From Legionella birminghamensis (lineage in GTDB: Bacteria; Pseudomonadota; Gammaproteobacteria; Legionellales; Legionellaceae), in contig NZ_UGNW01000001.1 of the NCBI RefSeq assembly GCF_900452515.1, forward strand, positions 1,116,001-1,180,000: a stretch of 64,000 bases of DNA, given 5' to 3'. The notes beneath the pieces were generated by a model. It was not told where the DNA came from. It ran no database searches and saw only the letters and a program-made list of their open reading frames with translations. Positions within the stretch are counted from its first letter, which is position 1. Every line of letters begins with the position of its first letter. Below, in pieces: positions 1 through 8,304 of this stretch. Both the position numbers and the translations under genes were made by a program.

Positions 1-1110
1 ATCGGATCTTATCTGGCGCCTGTTGTGTTAGATATTAATGCCAATGCCCTGTTTTCACTCTATTATTTTCTAATCTGCTCCCTGACCTATGCTACGATTT
101 CCATTTGGGTAGAATCTCGAATCCTGATTGTCATGGCCGCTTATTTATCCATTCTGGTGACCGGATTAATCGGTCTGAGTTTGCAAATGGATACTCTTAT
201 CGCTGTGTTTCTGGCATTGCATTTCCTGGTGTTTGCCATCGGCACCTATCTTTATTCCAAATTGGGTGCCGAACCAATGACAGAGCGGGAATCCTGGGCT
301 TTTTTCCCCGTGTTGCTAATATTTTATTCCCTGGAATATTTCTATATCAACAGGGCTTATCCTGGATTGGCTCCCTGGGTTTCAATTGGTTTTTCTGCCA
401 TCCTCAGCGGTCTTTACCTTTCAGCGAAACAATGGTTTCCTGATAGGGTAATTAGCTCCCGAGCCTTGATTATGGCCTTTGCCACCATCGTTTTCTTTCA
501 TTCCTTTTATCTGGAGCTGCTTCCTGATGCGTTTAAACCCTGGCTGTTCGTTGCAATAATCGCCCTGTGTTCTTTTCTTCCGGCCAGGTTATGGGATAAG
601 CCGCGAGATGGTGCTTATTATCTGCCTTCGCTTGCCATTTTTCTGGTTCTGGTCATTGAATATTCCAGCATGCTCATGCATTTGCTTGAGAATAGCAGTT
701 ACACCTGGCTCCTCGTTTCCTTCGCTTCATTTGCCAGTCTTTGGTTATTAATTACCCGCCATCGAGATCACCTGATTCAGAAACAAGAATATGGTTTGGC
801 ACTATTAATTGCGGCCCATCTCTTGGGCGTTAGCGCCCTGTACCAGTTTTTTCATGAGATAAGCTCCTTGGCAGTATCTGCTTCCTGGCTATTTTACGCC
901 GTAAGCGTGATTGCTTATGCTTATTTTCGTAAAGACAAAACAATGGCCAAATCGGCTTTATTAATTTTAAGTGTTGCTGCAGGCAAAGCGCTGCTTTACG
1001 ATACCGCCTCTACACCGACAGGAGTGCGTATTTTCTGTCTCATTTTGACAGGTGCGGTTTTGTACGGCTGCGGTTTGCTTATGAAACGAATTGCCAATTG
1101 GCGGGGATGA
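1..1110 (+). CDS. DUF2339-like polytopic membrane protein, 3' part only
   Basis: The frame is already open at base 1, where it reads IGSYLAPV, so this is the C-terminal part (about 369 residues) of a longer gene whose start lies outside the window. A GTG at 25 could be taken as a start but the reading frame and the family argue against it. Nearly the whole product is a chain of hydrophobic helices, roughly a dozen, with few charged residues between them. The opening GxYLAP motif and the ending with a conserved K-x-x-x-Y-D stretch (AAGKALLYDTAS) resemble DUF2339 proteins, inner-membrane proteins of about 900 residues with no established function. Family assignment is from pattern, not alignment. 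A REP palindrome follows 11 bases after the stop. Confidence 0.75.
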   Translation: MGSYLAPVVLDINANALFSLYYFLICSLTYATISIWVESRILIVMAAYLSILVTGLIGLSLQMDTLIAVFLALHFLVFAIGTYLYSKLGAEPMTERESWAFFPVLLIFYSLEYFYINRAYPGLAPWVSIGFSAILSGLYLSAKQWFPDRVISSRALIMAFATIVFFHSFYLELLPDAFKPWLFVAIIALCSFLPARLWDKPRDGAYYLPSLAIFLVLVIEYSSMLMHLLENSSYTWLLVSFASFASLWLLITRHRDHLIQKQEYGLALLIAAHLLGVSALYQFFHEISSLAVSASWLFYAVSVIAYAYFRKDKTMAKSALLILSVAAGKALLYDTASTPTGVRIFCLILTGAVLYGCGLLMKRIANWRG

Positions 1111-1121
1111 AGGTTATCTTG

Positions 1122-1217
1122 ATCCGTTCGGCCCGAGGAGCCGCTTGCGCGGCATCTCGATGGCTCGGTGCGAAGCCTTCAAGACGGAGCTATGGCTCCT
1201 CCTACGGTCGAACGGAT
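1122..1217. repeat. REP-like palindromic repeat
   Basis: Imperfect inverted repeat. The left arm starts ATCCGTTCGGCC and continues into GAGGAGCC. The right arm ends CCTACGGTCGAACGGAT, whose complement starts ATCCGTTCGACC. A small GCCGCTTGCGCGGC hairpin sits in the left half. It fills the gap between the stop of the membrane protein and the stop of the convergent gene at 1235. Palindromes of this general sequence are dispersed in Legionella-type genomes. It may also act as a transcription barrier between the converging genes. Confidence 0.7.
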
Positions 1218-1234
1218 TTAATGCAAAAGAAGAG

Positions 1235-2428
1235 TTACACGCTAAGTACCCTTGCCTGGGTCTCAATTCTCACCAGGGATTTGGGCTTGTCGAAAAACCC
1301 GATTCGATTGTAGGAAAGCGCTTCGCGAATGGACTCCTGATCATCTTCTTTATAATCTAAAAATTCATCAGGCGTTGTATTTTTAGTAACCTGGGTAAGG
1401 GCACGATCAAAGGCCTGTTGCAGCTTATTCGCTTTTTTTAAATTATTTAATCCAAAGCAAGACTGTTTAAAGCCGCTGATCTCCTGGCGAATCTTGCCTG
1501 CTAACTGCAGAATGGCATAATTATCAGCAAGAGCCAGCTTTTGAACCGGCTTAAAAATTGAATGGGTATGCGATTGATTTGGTGCTGATGAATTCAGTTT
1601 TACCAGATGGGGATCCTGTTTTTCAATCATTTCTTTAAAGGTTTCAGGAGTATAGGAAATGACTTCATCATTATTTTTAATCAGATGAATCTGGGCATTG
1701 CTTGTCCCATTTTTAAGAGAAAGGATTTTAGAGTGCAAAACATGCGGATCTCTATCTTGAAGGCTGATTCTAATCTCATCAAAGTCAAAATAGATATTAT
1801 TGAATTTTGTTAATAGCTGGCAAAAATAGTCAAAATCAACATAATGTAATTTATGGATATTAGTGTTAGACAGCTTAATTGTAGTTATTCGATCAGGTAG
1901 GGCATCAAAAAACTTTTCCTTGCAAGGCTGAAGGGATAATTGTGTAAGATCGACCTCTGTAAAATCTAGTTCTGTTTGATCATCTGGGATGCTCGCAAGT
2001 AGCCGATCCACTTTCCATTGAGGCCATAACTCAATGGACCGAAGAAGTTGAGTGTCAGGCTTGAAATAATTTTTTGTAATGCCTAGCAAATGAGTAATTG
2101 ATTGAGAGTCTTTATAGGCGTTTTCCTTCCCTTCTGAATCAAGAACAATAAGCTTTTCTAGTTGATTTAACCGTAATTTTGCCTTTACACAAAAAGAAAG
2201 TTCAGGTTTATCCAGAATTTGCTTCAGCATATCTTCATCGAGAGTGAGCTGGTCAATCTGTGGCGGCAAATTGGGAAGTGTATAGCACAGTCTTGCAAAT
2301 TCAGATTGATTTTCTGAATCTGCTTCAATTTTTACATGCGTTTCATCGGAGGGGATCTGTTTTAACTTACCCTCTATTTCACTATGGTTAATGCCACTAA
2401 AATTAAGTATGAACATATTGTCATCCAT
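1235..2428 (-). CDS. Unknown helical protein with leucine-rich stretches, possible effector
   Basis: A 397-residue protein without signal peptide or membrane segment. I do not recognise a family. Residues 40 to 220 carry irregular leucine-rich stretches (for example LPDRITTIKLSNTNIHKL) that look like a degenerate LRR region. The last 100 residues are helical and end with a charged segment (EFLDYKEDDQESIREAL) followed by a basic tail. Acidic, helix-prone C-terminal segments are common in Dot/Icm substrates, so an effector role is possible but is inference only. No good ribosome-binding site precedes the ATG. It faces the CE-clan gene on the same strand with a 75-base gap and could be co-transcribed with it. 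Confidence 0.6.
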   Translation of the reverse strand: MDDNMFILNFSGINHSEIEGKLKQIPSDETHVKIEADSENQSEFARLCYTLPNLPPQIDQLTLDEDMLKQILDKPELSFCVKAKLRLNQLEKLIVLDSEGKENAYKDSQSITHLLGITKNYFKPDTQLLRSIELWPQWKVDRLLASIPDDQTELDFTEVDLTQLSLQPCKEKFFDALPDRITTIKLSNTNIHKLHYVDFDYFCQLLTKFNNIYFDFDEIRISLQDRDPHVLHSKILSLKNGTSNAQIHLIKNNDEVISYTPETFKEMIEKQDPHLVKLNSSAPNQSHTHSIFKPVQKLALADNYAILQLAGKIRQEISGFKQSCFGLNNLKKANKLQQAFDRALTQVTKNTTPDEFLDYKEDDQESIREALSYNRIGFFDKPKSLVRIETQARVLSV

Positions 2429-2503
2429 AAACTGATCAAACAGGCATGCTGCTTTGACGGAAGCAAGGGCTTTTTATTATATCGAGTTTGCCTGGTGTTG
2501 ACA

Positions 2504-4120
2504 TTAGGGATTTGACTTATTTATCGCTTCGCTCACTTCATTTTCAGATGTTTCAAAGTCCTGCTTCATCTCTTCGAACGCTGTTTTAAAGACCTGAAAC
2601 TTCCTGGAGGTTGCAGTTTGGGGCTCATCAAAAAAGGTTTTACGGTAGCCATTATCAGATTTAAACGAAACAATTAATGCTGGTATAATCGAAATAGCAG
2701 CGAGAACCCCTGCTATACCTCGCACAATAGGGTGGACAGTGTGCCAGCCCCGATGATGAGCGGATTCCTTTTCTGCGGCTTGAATGGCTTTATTACAGAG
2801 AGTATGGGACTCCTGAAATTTTTCAGCGGATGGGTTCTTAAAAAAATCACCCATTTCATCTTCCAGGACAGTGCAAAGAGCGCTTATTTGTGATGCCACA
2901 GGTTTATATTTATCATTTTTTTCTGCACGGGCAAGCAACAAATCACGTGTATCCTTAAGCTTAAGTAATAAAGAATCAAAGTTTTTTCTATAGATTTCTA
3001 AATCAATTTCAAGCTTTGCATCCGCTGCAACATCCGGGAACGTTTCCTTCGCTTTTTGTTTTAAAATCAGGGGATGCGTCGTCAGTTCACGTAAAACACC
3101 TTCCTGTTTATACCGTGTTGCATCGTTCATTTCTTGATGTTCAGGAAAGGCATCCCGCCATTGGGCAATAAATTCACCATGCCTGGTAAGTTTGATCCCA
3201 AGCTGGACTCTCCTTACAGCATCCTCCTCCATCGTTATCCGTTTATCTTCGGTGGGGCCTGCACTGGTTCCGTTGACTTTCAGGCTGCCATTAAGCAGAT
3301 TCTGTATGTTCAAGGATGCCGCAATACCGCAGCCGTCCTGGCTAAACTGCTTTGATGCATCAATAATGATGTCATTCTCGTCAATCGTCTCATAACCATT
3401 TTTCTTTAATGCATGATTTACACCTGGTAGAATATTGTGTTTGTAAAAGTTCAGATAAAGCTCGCTTGTTGGATTCGCTGTTGATTCAAGATAAGTCAGA
3501 GAAGGCTTATTCGCTTCATCAATTGTTAATATGCAAACATTCCAGTGATGTGGAATTCCTAGTGTGACTACGGGAATATAAACTTCCTTCCTCTGGCCAG
3601 GATGGTATTTCATGGCATTGAGATAGGGCAGCACCAATTTTTCAATATCGCCATGTGTTCTTAATAACTCTCCATCACCAGAGCCAATGAGTCTGGCTTT
3701 TTCTTCAGGCAATTCATAGTTTGCATCTGGAATATAAAAAAAGGGGAGGCTGGCGCGTAAGGTCGAGTCGTTTTCAGGAGGGGCAACAGAAGTATTAACA
3801 AGTCCTAACAATTTATCCATTTCAGGAAGATCAAAAGTTTGAGCCATATCCAGAACCGCGGCTCCCTCTTTATTGAAGGGATAATCTTTACCATCCACTT
3901 TGACGCTTAACTTTCGTGTCCTGTTTTCTGCTGCCGTTGAAACTTTGGGGATGATAATTTCTATATCTCTTTCATTCTCTTTGTATTGTATGCGAGTTTC
4001 AATCTGCTCAAAATAATCTTTCGGCCTGTCTGTCTTATTGCCAGTCCAGGGAATCGGATATATAGATGTTTTCGTGATAGTGGCGGGCAATCCATTGATT
4101 ACCTCTTTTTTAGTGTACAT
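2504..4120 (-). CDS. CE-clan (Ulp1/C48-like) cysteine protease-like protein, putative effector
   Basis: A 538-residue protein with a readable CE-clan catalytic arrangement in the first half. A His-Trp pair (H192-W193 in IPHHWNVCI) lies on a predicted strand, followed about 20 residues later by an acidic residue (E212 in YLESTA), then Q258 and C264 in KQFSQDGCGIAASLN, with the glutamine six residues before the cysteine as in Ulp1 and adenain. Glutamate as the acid is unusual but is what adenovirus protease uses. Clan members in pathogens remove ubiquitin, SMO-type modifiers such as SUMO or NEDD8, or acetylate. Residues 465 to 490 form one hydrophobic segment, and the C-terminus is rich in Glu, which fits a translocated protein. 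Function is inference from motifs. Confidence 0.7.
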   Translation of the reverse strand: MYTKKEVINGLPATITKTSIYPIPWTGNKTDRPKDYFEQIETRIQYKENERDIEIIIPKVSTAAENRTRKLSVKVDGKDYPFNKEGAAVLDMAQTFDLPEMDKLLGLVNTSVAPPENDSTLRASLPFFYIPDANYELPEEKARLIGSGDGELLRTHGDIEKLVLPYLNAMKYHPGQRKEVYIPVVTLGIPHHWNVCILTIDEANKPSLTYLESTANPTSELYLNFYKHNILPGVNHALKKNGYETIDENDIIIDASKQFSQDGCGIAASLNIQNLLNGSLKVNGTSAGPTEDKRITMEEDAVRRVQLGIKLTRHGEFIAQWRDAFPEHQEMNDATRYKQEGVLRELTTHPLILKQKAKETFPDVAADAKLEIDLEIYRKNFDSLLLKLKDTRDLLLARAEKNDKYKPVASQISALCTVLEDEMGDFFKNPSAEKFQESHTLCNKAIQAAEKESAHHRGWHTVHPIVRGIAGVLAAISIIPALIVSFKSDNGYRKTFFDEPQTATSRKFQVFKTAFEEMKQDFETSENEVSEAINKSNP

Positions 4121-4372
4121 CAGCTTAATTAATGATTACTTGACTTACTGTATAGTATAGATGCCGTATGAGAGCATTTAGCTTGCAAGGTTCTGTTTTT
4201 GTAAAGACCATCAGTGTATTGCAAACCAATTTACAGTCAATCAGCTCATACTTTCAATTCATAATGCCAAGAAAAACCAAGTCTTTTCTTTATATGAGTT
4301 AATGGATTTTGATAGGATGGATCAGACTGGGTTCTAAATGGTATCAATTTTATAGACAGAATAAGGAGCATT

Positions 4373-5911
4373 ATGAATAAAAGGATGATTATGCTAAAGA
4401 ATGCAAAGACCATTTTCAACAAGACAATACTGACATTCTTATTTTCCTGCCTGACGCTGTCGAGCGTAGAGGCGGCCAATCCTTTATGGACCTTTCTTCC
4501 GCAAACCCCGACCGACATTACCGTGGCAAAGGGAGGGACTGCGCAGGTTATTTACACGGTACAGAATCAGTCATTGCGGCCTAAAATGCTGGTGATGAAA
4601 CCGATTGCAGGCGTTAGCCAGGCAGGAGTCTGCCAGCTTCCTGCAAAAGGAAGTTGTACACTGATACTTAATATTAATGGCCCGGCCCTGCAAGGCGATG
4701 TATTGGGTGGACCTGTTTTGTGTCAACAGGGCAATAATCTGCAGTGTTTCCAGCCAAGTGCAGCCAACAGTTTGCGTATCCGCCTAAGCCAGCAGCCGCC
4801 GCCGGTGCAACAATATACTGTTATGTCTTCAGCGGGTGCAAATGGTTCAATTTCACCTGCAACAACTCAGGTCGTCAATGCGGGTACTAACCTGGCCTTT
4901 ACTGCCGTACCTGATCAAGGCTTCGGAGTCAGCCAGTGGTTGCTGGATGGCAATGTGGTGCAAAATGGCGGAACGAATTTCCAGCTCAACAATATCCAGG
5001 CCAATCACAGCATTGAAGTCACCTTTGGTCAGGCAACACTAACACCACTTACCCAAAATCTGACTTTGTCAATCAACAGCCCTGGCGCTGATCCTGCATT
5101 GACCGGTAATGCACGCATCATCCGAATATTCAATATGGGTTCAATACCAGCCCTTAACGTACAGGTCAATACATCTGCATTGCCGGGTGACACTTCTGTC
5201 AACAGTAGTAGCTGCACAGGCACGCTGAATGGGGGAGCCAGCTGCGACATTATAATAACACCTGGCGGTACAGCCAGCCTTGATACCAATGCCAACCCCT
5301 GTACCACATCGCCCGGAACTGCGCCTGTGCCAGGCTCAGTCACAGTCAGTGCTGATAATGCCCCCTCTACAAATATCAAAGTCCTGGTTCTGGGATACGG
5401 TTGTATTTACCAGGGGGGATTTTTGTTCTCTGTGGATGACACTACCCCTGATACTGGAGGTATTGGTGGAAAAGTGATGGCCAGAACGGATGTGCCAAAT
5501 GTTAAATGGGCAAATTCAACAGGGGTTTCGACGGCTAATAGTATTACGGATGGGCTGTCCAATACCAACGCCCTTACAACACCGGTGGGCCAGTATCCAG
5601 CAGCGCAGGCCTGTCTAGACAGGCTTGACCAGGGGTTTGATGACTGGTACCTGCCGGCAATTTGTGAGTTGGGAAGGTATCTTGGTCTTGGTGAGGATCC
5701 AGGCTGCGGCACTACTAACGCCAACTTATTCACCACCTTGTATATGAATAATTTAGGGGGTATTGTCAGTACTCAATACTGGAGCTCAACCCAGTATTTT
5801 GCTAATCCAAATGATAACGCCTGGTTCCAGAGTTTCATTTCTAACCTCCTCACGTCAGCCATTAAAACCAGCGAGGTCAGGATCCGGTGTGTTCGGGCTT
5901 TCGCGCCTTAA
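4373..5911 (+). CDS. Secreted protein with InlB-type repeat and C-terminal DUF1566 (Lcl_C) domain
   Basis: The ATG follows a strong AAGGAG site. Residues 1 to 35 are a signal peptide ending near VEAA. Residues about 40 to 140 form a beta domain with paired cysteines. Residues about 148 to 222 match the divergent InlB B-repeat pattern (GANGSISP, then FTAVPDQGF). A second cysteine-containing beta domain follows. Residues about 340 to 512 look like DUF1566, with the closing WSSTQY and RIRCVRAF signatures. DUF1566 is the C-terminal domain of the Legionella collagen-like adhesin Lcl, though no collagen repeats are present here. The protein is probably exported and surface-exposed or released, with a role in attachment as an inference. 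A hairpin terminator follows. Confidence 0.8.
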   Translation: MNKRMIMLKNAKTIFNKTILTFLFSCLTLSSVEAANPLWTFLPQTPTDITVAKGGTAQVIYTVQNQSLRPKMLVMKPIAGVSQAGVCQLPAKGSCTLILNINGPALQGDVLGGPVLCQQGNNLQCFQPSAANSLRIRLSQQPPPVQQYTVMSSAGANGSISPATTQVVNAGTNLAFTAVPDQGFGVSQWLLDGNVVQNGGTNFQLNNIQANHSIEVTFGQATLTPLTQNLTLSINSPGADPALTGNARIIRIFNMGSIPALNVQVNTSALPGDTSVNSSSCTGTLNGGASCDIIITPGGTASLDTNANPCTTSPGTAPVPGSVTVSADNAPSTNIKVLVLGYGCIYQGGFLFSVDDTTPDTGGIGGKVMARTDVPNVKWANSTGVSTANSITDGLSNTNALTTPVGQYPAAQACLDRLDQGFDDWYLPAICELGRYLGLGEDPGCGTTNANLFTTLYMNNLGGIVSTQYWSSTQYFANPNDNAWFQSFISNLLTSAIKTSEVRIRCVRAFAP

Positions 5912-5929
5912 ATTTTTATACCTTATCAA

Positions 5930-5948
5930 GAGGTAGCCTGGCTACCTC
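5930..5948 (+). terminator. Hairpin after the secreted DUF1566 gene
   Basis: A perfect 9-base palindrome around one central base, GAGGTAGCC-T-GGCTACCTC, starts 19 bases after the stop codon. A long T run is lacking, so it is a weak intrinsic terminator or an RNA-end stabiliser. Confidence 0.5.
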
Positions 5949-5957
5949 TCCTGATAT

Positions 5958-6116
5958 TTAGAACCTGGATTCATTCAAACCCAAAGCCCCTTCTGCCAGT
6001 GCTGCACAAATTGCCTGAGTCATAACTGCAGCCAGTTTAGCCATGCGCTCTGCCAGCCAGAGAGGCACGCGGCCATAATGTAGAGGAAGATTAGCGCTGC
6101 CCGTTTTTTGTGCCAT
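5958..6116 (-). pseudogene. Relic of a DUF763 gene (N-terminal fragment)
   Basis: The minus strand encodes 52 residues from ATG at 6116 to TAA at 5958. Residues 3 to 36 read QKTGSANLPLHYGRVPLW followed by LAERMAKLAA, which is the characteristic N-terminus of DUF763 proteins, normally about 350 to 450 residues long. After residue 37 the similarity stops and the frame closes. There is no ribosome-binding site before the ATG. I read this as the decayed remainder of a deleted DUF763 gene; a functional microprotein is the alternative. Confidence 0.65.
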
Positions 6117-6216
6117 TGATATTTTTTAAATGAAATTTATATGGCTATATTATATCAAATCGTTAAAATAACGAACGCTTTGCAAAGGTTAACCCCTAAC
6201 GATTTAAGGCTGTAAT

Positions 6217-7002
6217 ATGTACTCTTTATCTACTGTCTTCAAAAACAACATAATGACTCAGGGGAAACGATTTTTTTCATCACTGCCCGATACCCTAGTT
6301 AATTCGAATTTCAAAACGTTTCGGGCAGAGCCAGATCCTTTAAAAGTTCAGGAGTTGGTAGAACAGCAGAAAAAAATGACCGACAGGATGGAAAAACAAT
6401 ACCCAGGTGTGCTGAGGGGACGTTTCACGCCGGGAAGAATAGTCTATCGCTTATGCACCACTTCACCCGAAGAGATGATTCATGCGGGTGGTTTTCAAAC
6501 AAAGGATAATATTTTCGTGGCGCGTCATTCTGAAACAGGCCTGAACCGCGGTTCCATTTGCTTCTCTTTACTTCCTGAAGTGGCAGCGGTTTTTTATGAT
6601 CAACTTCCCTCTCAGCCGAAGAAATACATCTATGCCTGTGTGTTAGAGCATTATTTTGCGCCTGGAGGGAAATGGCGGCAAGTCATTGTTCCTGGTGCTT
6701 TTCCTGTTCCTGCAATATGGATAGCGAGAGAGGTAACTGGACTGACTGTGCAAAGAGAACTTACTCTGGGGGCAATGGTTGGGCAAATTGATTCTCAGAA
6801 AAAGCTGTTGTGGGGGGAGCATTTCAAGAATTTCACGCTATCCCATTTAACAATGCCGCAAATCCTTGATTATGGAAATGAGGATCAATCAATGGAGTTT
6901 GATATAATCGATTGCCCGCAATCCAGGGAATTTCAGCAGCAGGTAGAACGTTACTATAAATGCGAACCTTTATCCTGGCCTGTTTCACCAAGTGTAAGCT
7001 GA
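6217..7002 (+). CDS. ADP-ribosyltransferase-like protein (cholera/pertussis toxin type), putative effector
   Basis: A 261-residue protein without signal peptide. Residues 76 to 94 read VYRLCTTSPEEMIHAGGF, which lines up with the opening strand and helix of the cholera and pertussis toxin A chains (YR, then P-P-D-E-I, then GG-L/F). R78 would be the NAD-binding arginine. GSICFS (112-117) takes the place of the STS motif, with only the last serine kept, and YIYACVLEHYF matches the next core strand. QRELTLGAMVGQI (179-191) takes the place of the ARTT loop, giving Q179-x-E181. Gln-x-Glu is seen in C3-type enzymes, Glu-x-Glu in arginine-specific ones. Start: AAGG lies six bases upstream of the ATG. 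It stands alone, seven bases before the flavoprotein gene. Confidence 0.6.
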   Translation: MYSLSTVFKNNIMTQGKRFFSSLPDTLVNSNFKTFRAEPDPLKVQELVEQQKKMTDRMEKQYPGVLRGRFTPGRIVYRLCTTSPEEMIHAGGFQTKDNIFVARHSETGLNRGSICFSLLPEVAAVFYDQLPSQPKKYIYACVLEHYFAPGGKWRQVIVPGAFPVPAIWIAREVTGLTVQRELTLGAMVGQIDSQKKLLWGEHFKNFTLSHLTMPQILDYGNEDQSMEFDIIDCPQSREFQQQVERYYKCEPLSWPVSPSVS

Positions 7003-7008
7003 TTAAGT

Positions 7009-8190
7009 ATGATAAATAAAGTTGATGTAATTATTGTGGGTGCCGGCGCTGCCGGAATGATGTGCGCAATGGAGGCTGGCGCCCGGGGTCGGAAGGTTTT
7101 GATTCTGGACAAAAGCAATAAGCCGGGTAAAAAAATTCTGATGTCGGGAGGGGGGCGCTGCAATTTCACCAATTTGTATGCAAGCCCTGAGCAATTTATT
7201 TCGCATAATCCTCATTTTTGCAAATCCGCCTTAAAACGCTACACGCAATGGGATTTTATCGAATTAGTGAAACGCCATAAGATCGCTTTTTATGAAAAAA
7301 CAGCGGGCCAGCTATTCTGTGAAGAAAAATCACATTTAATCGTTGAAATGCTCTTGGCTGAATGCCGGAAAAATAAAGTGGATATCCGTTTAAACCATGC
7401 GATTAATTCAATTATAAAAAAAGAAGATCAATTTATAGTCAGTTCCGATCAGGGCATTTATCAGAGTGATTCGCTGGTTATTGCCAGCGGGGGTTTATCA
7501 ATTCCGACCTTGGGTTCAAGCCCGTTTGGATATCAGGTTGCCGCCCAGTTTGGTTTGAATGTTTATCCAACAAGAGCAGGGCTGGTTCCGTTTACCCTGC
7601 ATGAAAAAGATAAAGAACAGCTGGCGGAATTGACCGGGATTTCCATAGAAAGTTCAGTGAGCTGCAATAATATCTCCTTCCAGGAAAATGTTTTATTTAC
7701 CCACCGGGGTTTAAGTGGTCCTGCCATCCTCCAGATTTCGTCCTATTGGCTGCCAGGACAGAGTGTGGAATTTACTTTCCTGCCCCAGATTGACCTGTAT
7801 GAAGAGCTGATGCAAGCTCGTCAATCCTCTCCGGATATTTTCCTGAAAACCTTGTTATCCCGGTTCACAGCAAAAAGGGTTCTTGACGTATTCTATAAAA
7901 CGGCTGTTCTGGAAAAGCCATTAAAACAATTTAATCATAAGGAATTGCAGCAGATTGCCCAGCGTCTGCAGGCCTGGTCAATCAAGCCTAATGCGACGGA
8001 AGGCTATCGAACCGCAGAGGTCACTTTGGGCGGTGTCGATTGTGATGAGATTTCTTCCCAGACTTTTGAAGCCAAAAAAGTACCCGGACTTTATTTTATT
8101 GGTGAAGTATTGGATGTGGCCGGCTGGTTAGGCGGGTATAATTTTCAATGGGCCTGGTCTTCCGGCTGGGCAGCGGGTCAAGTCGTTTAA
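7009..8190 (+). CDS. YhiN/HI0933-family flavoprotein (NAD(P)/FAD-dependent oxidoreductase)
   Basis: A 393-residue protein of usual length for the HI0933/BaiN family. The N-terminus has the FAD-binding dinucleotide fold, DVIIVGAGAAGMMCA, followed by KPGKKILMSGGGRCNFTN, a family signature. The C-terminus has the second FAD motif, GLYFIGEVLDVAGWLGGYN, and the closing QWAWSSGWAAGQ. It is cytosolic. The physiological substrate of this widespread family in proteobacteria is not settled. The start is six bases after the previous stop with a poor ribosome-binding site, so translation may be partly coupled to the upstream gene, but nothing suggests a shared function. Confidence 0.9.
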   Translation: MINKVDVIIVGAGAAGMMCAMEAGARGRKVLILDKSNKPGKKILMSGGGRCNFTNLYASPEQFISHNPHFCKSALKRYTQWDFIELVKRHKIAFYEKTAGQLFCEEKSHLIVEMLLAECRKNKVDIRLNHAINSIIKKEDQFIVSSDQGIYQSDSLVIASGGLSIPTLGSSPFGYQVAAQFGLNVYPTRAGLVPFTLHEKDKEQLAELTGISIESSVSCNNISFQENVLFTHRGLSGPAILQISSYWLPGQSVEFTFLPQIDLYEELMQARQSSPDIFLKTLLSRFTAKRVLDVFYKTAVLEKPLKQFNHKELQQIAQRLQAWSIKPNATEGYRTAEVTLGGVDCDEISSQTFEAKKVPGLYFIGEVLDVAGWLGGYNFQWAWSSGWAAGQVV

Positions 8191-8304
8191 TCGGCGGCTG
8201 ACATTCATTACTGTAAAAATGTTGCACACTGTTGGCAGATGGCCTCTAATCATGCGATGATGTCTACCCTATTTCCAAATGACTAATGCCAGGGAGGCAG
8301 ACTC

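Noticed and set aside
4246..4518. Minus-strand 90-residue frame with a hydrophobic helix
   Set aside because: It is opposite the signal peptide of the secreted DUF1566 protein, whose start and ribosome site are strong; the hydrophobic stretch is an antisense effect.
5029..5736. Two minus-strand frames inside the DUF1566 gene
   Set aside because: They mirror codon composition of the real gene and have no ribosome sites or family resemblance.
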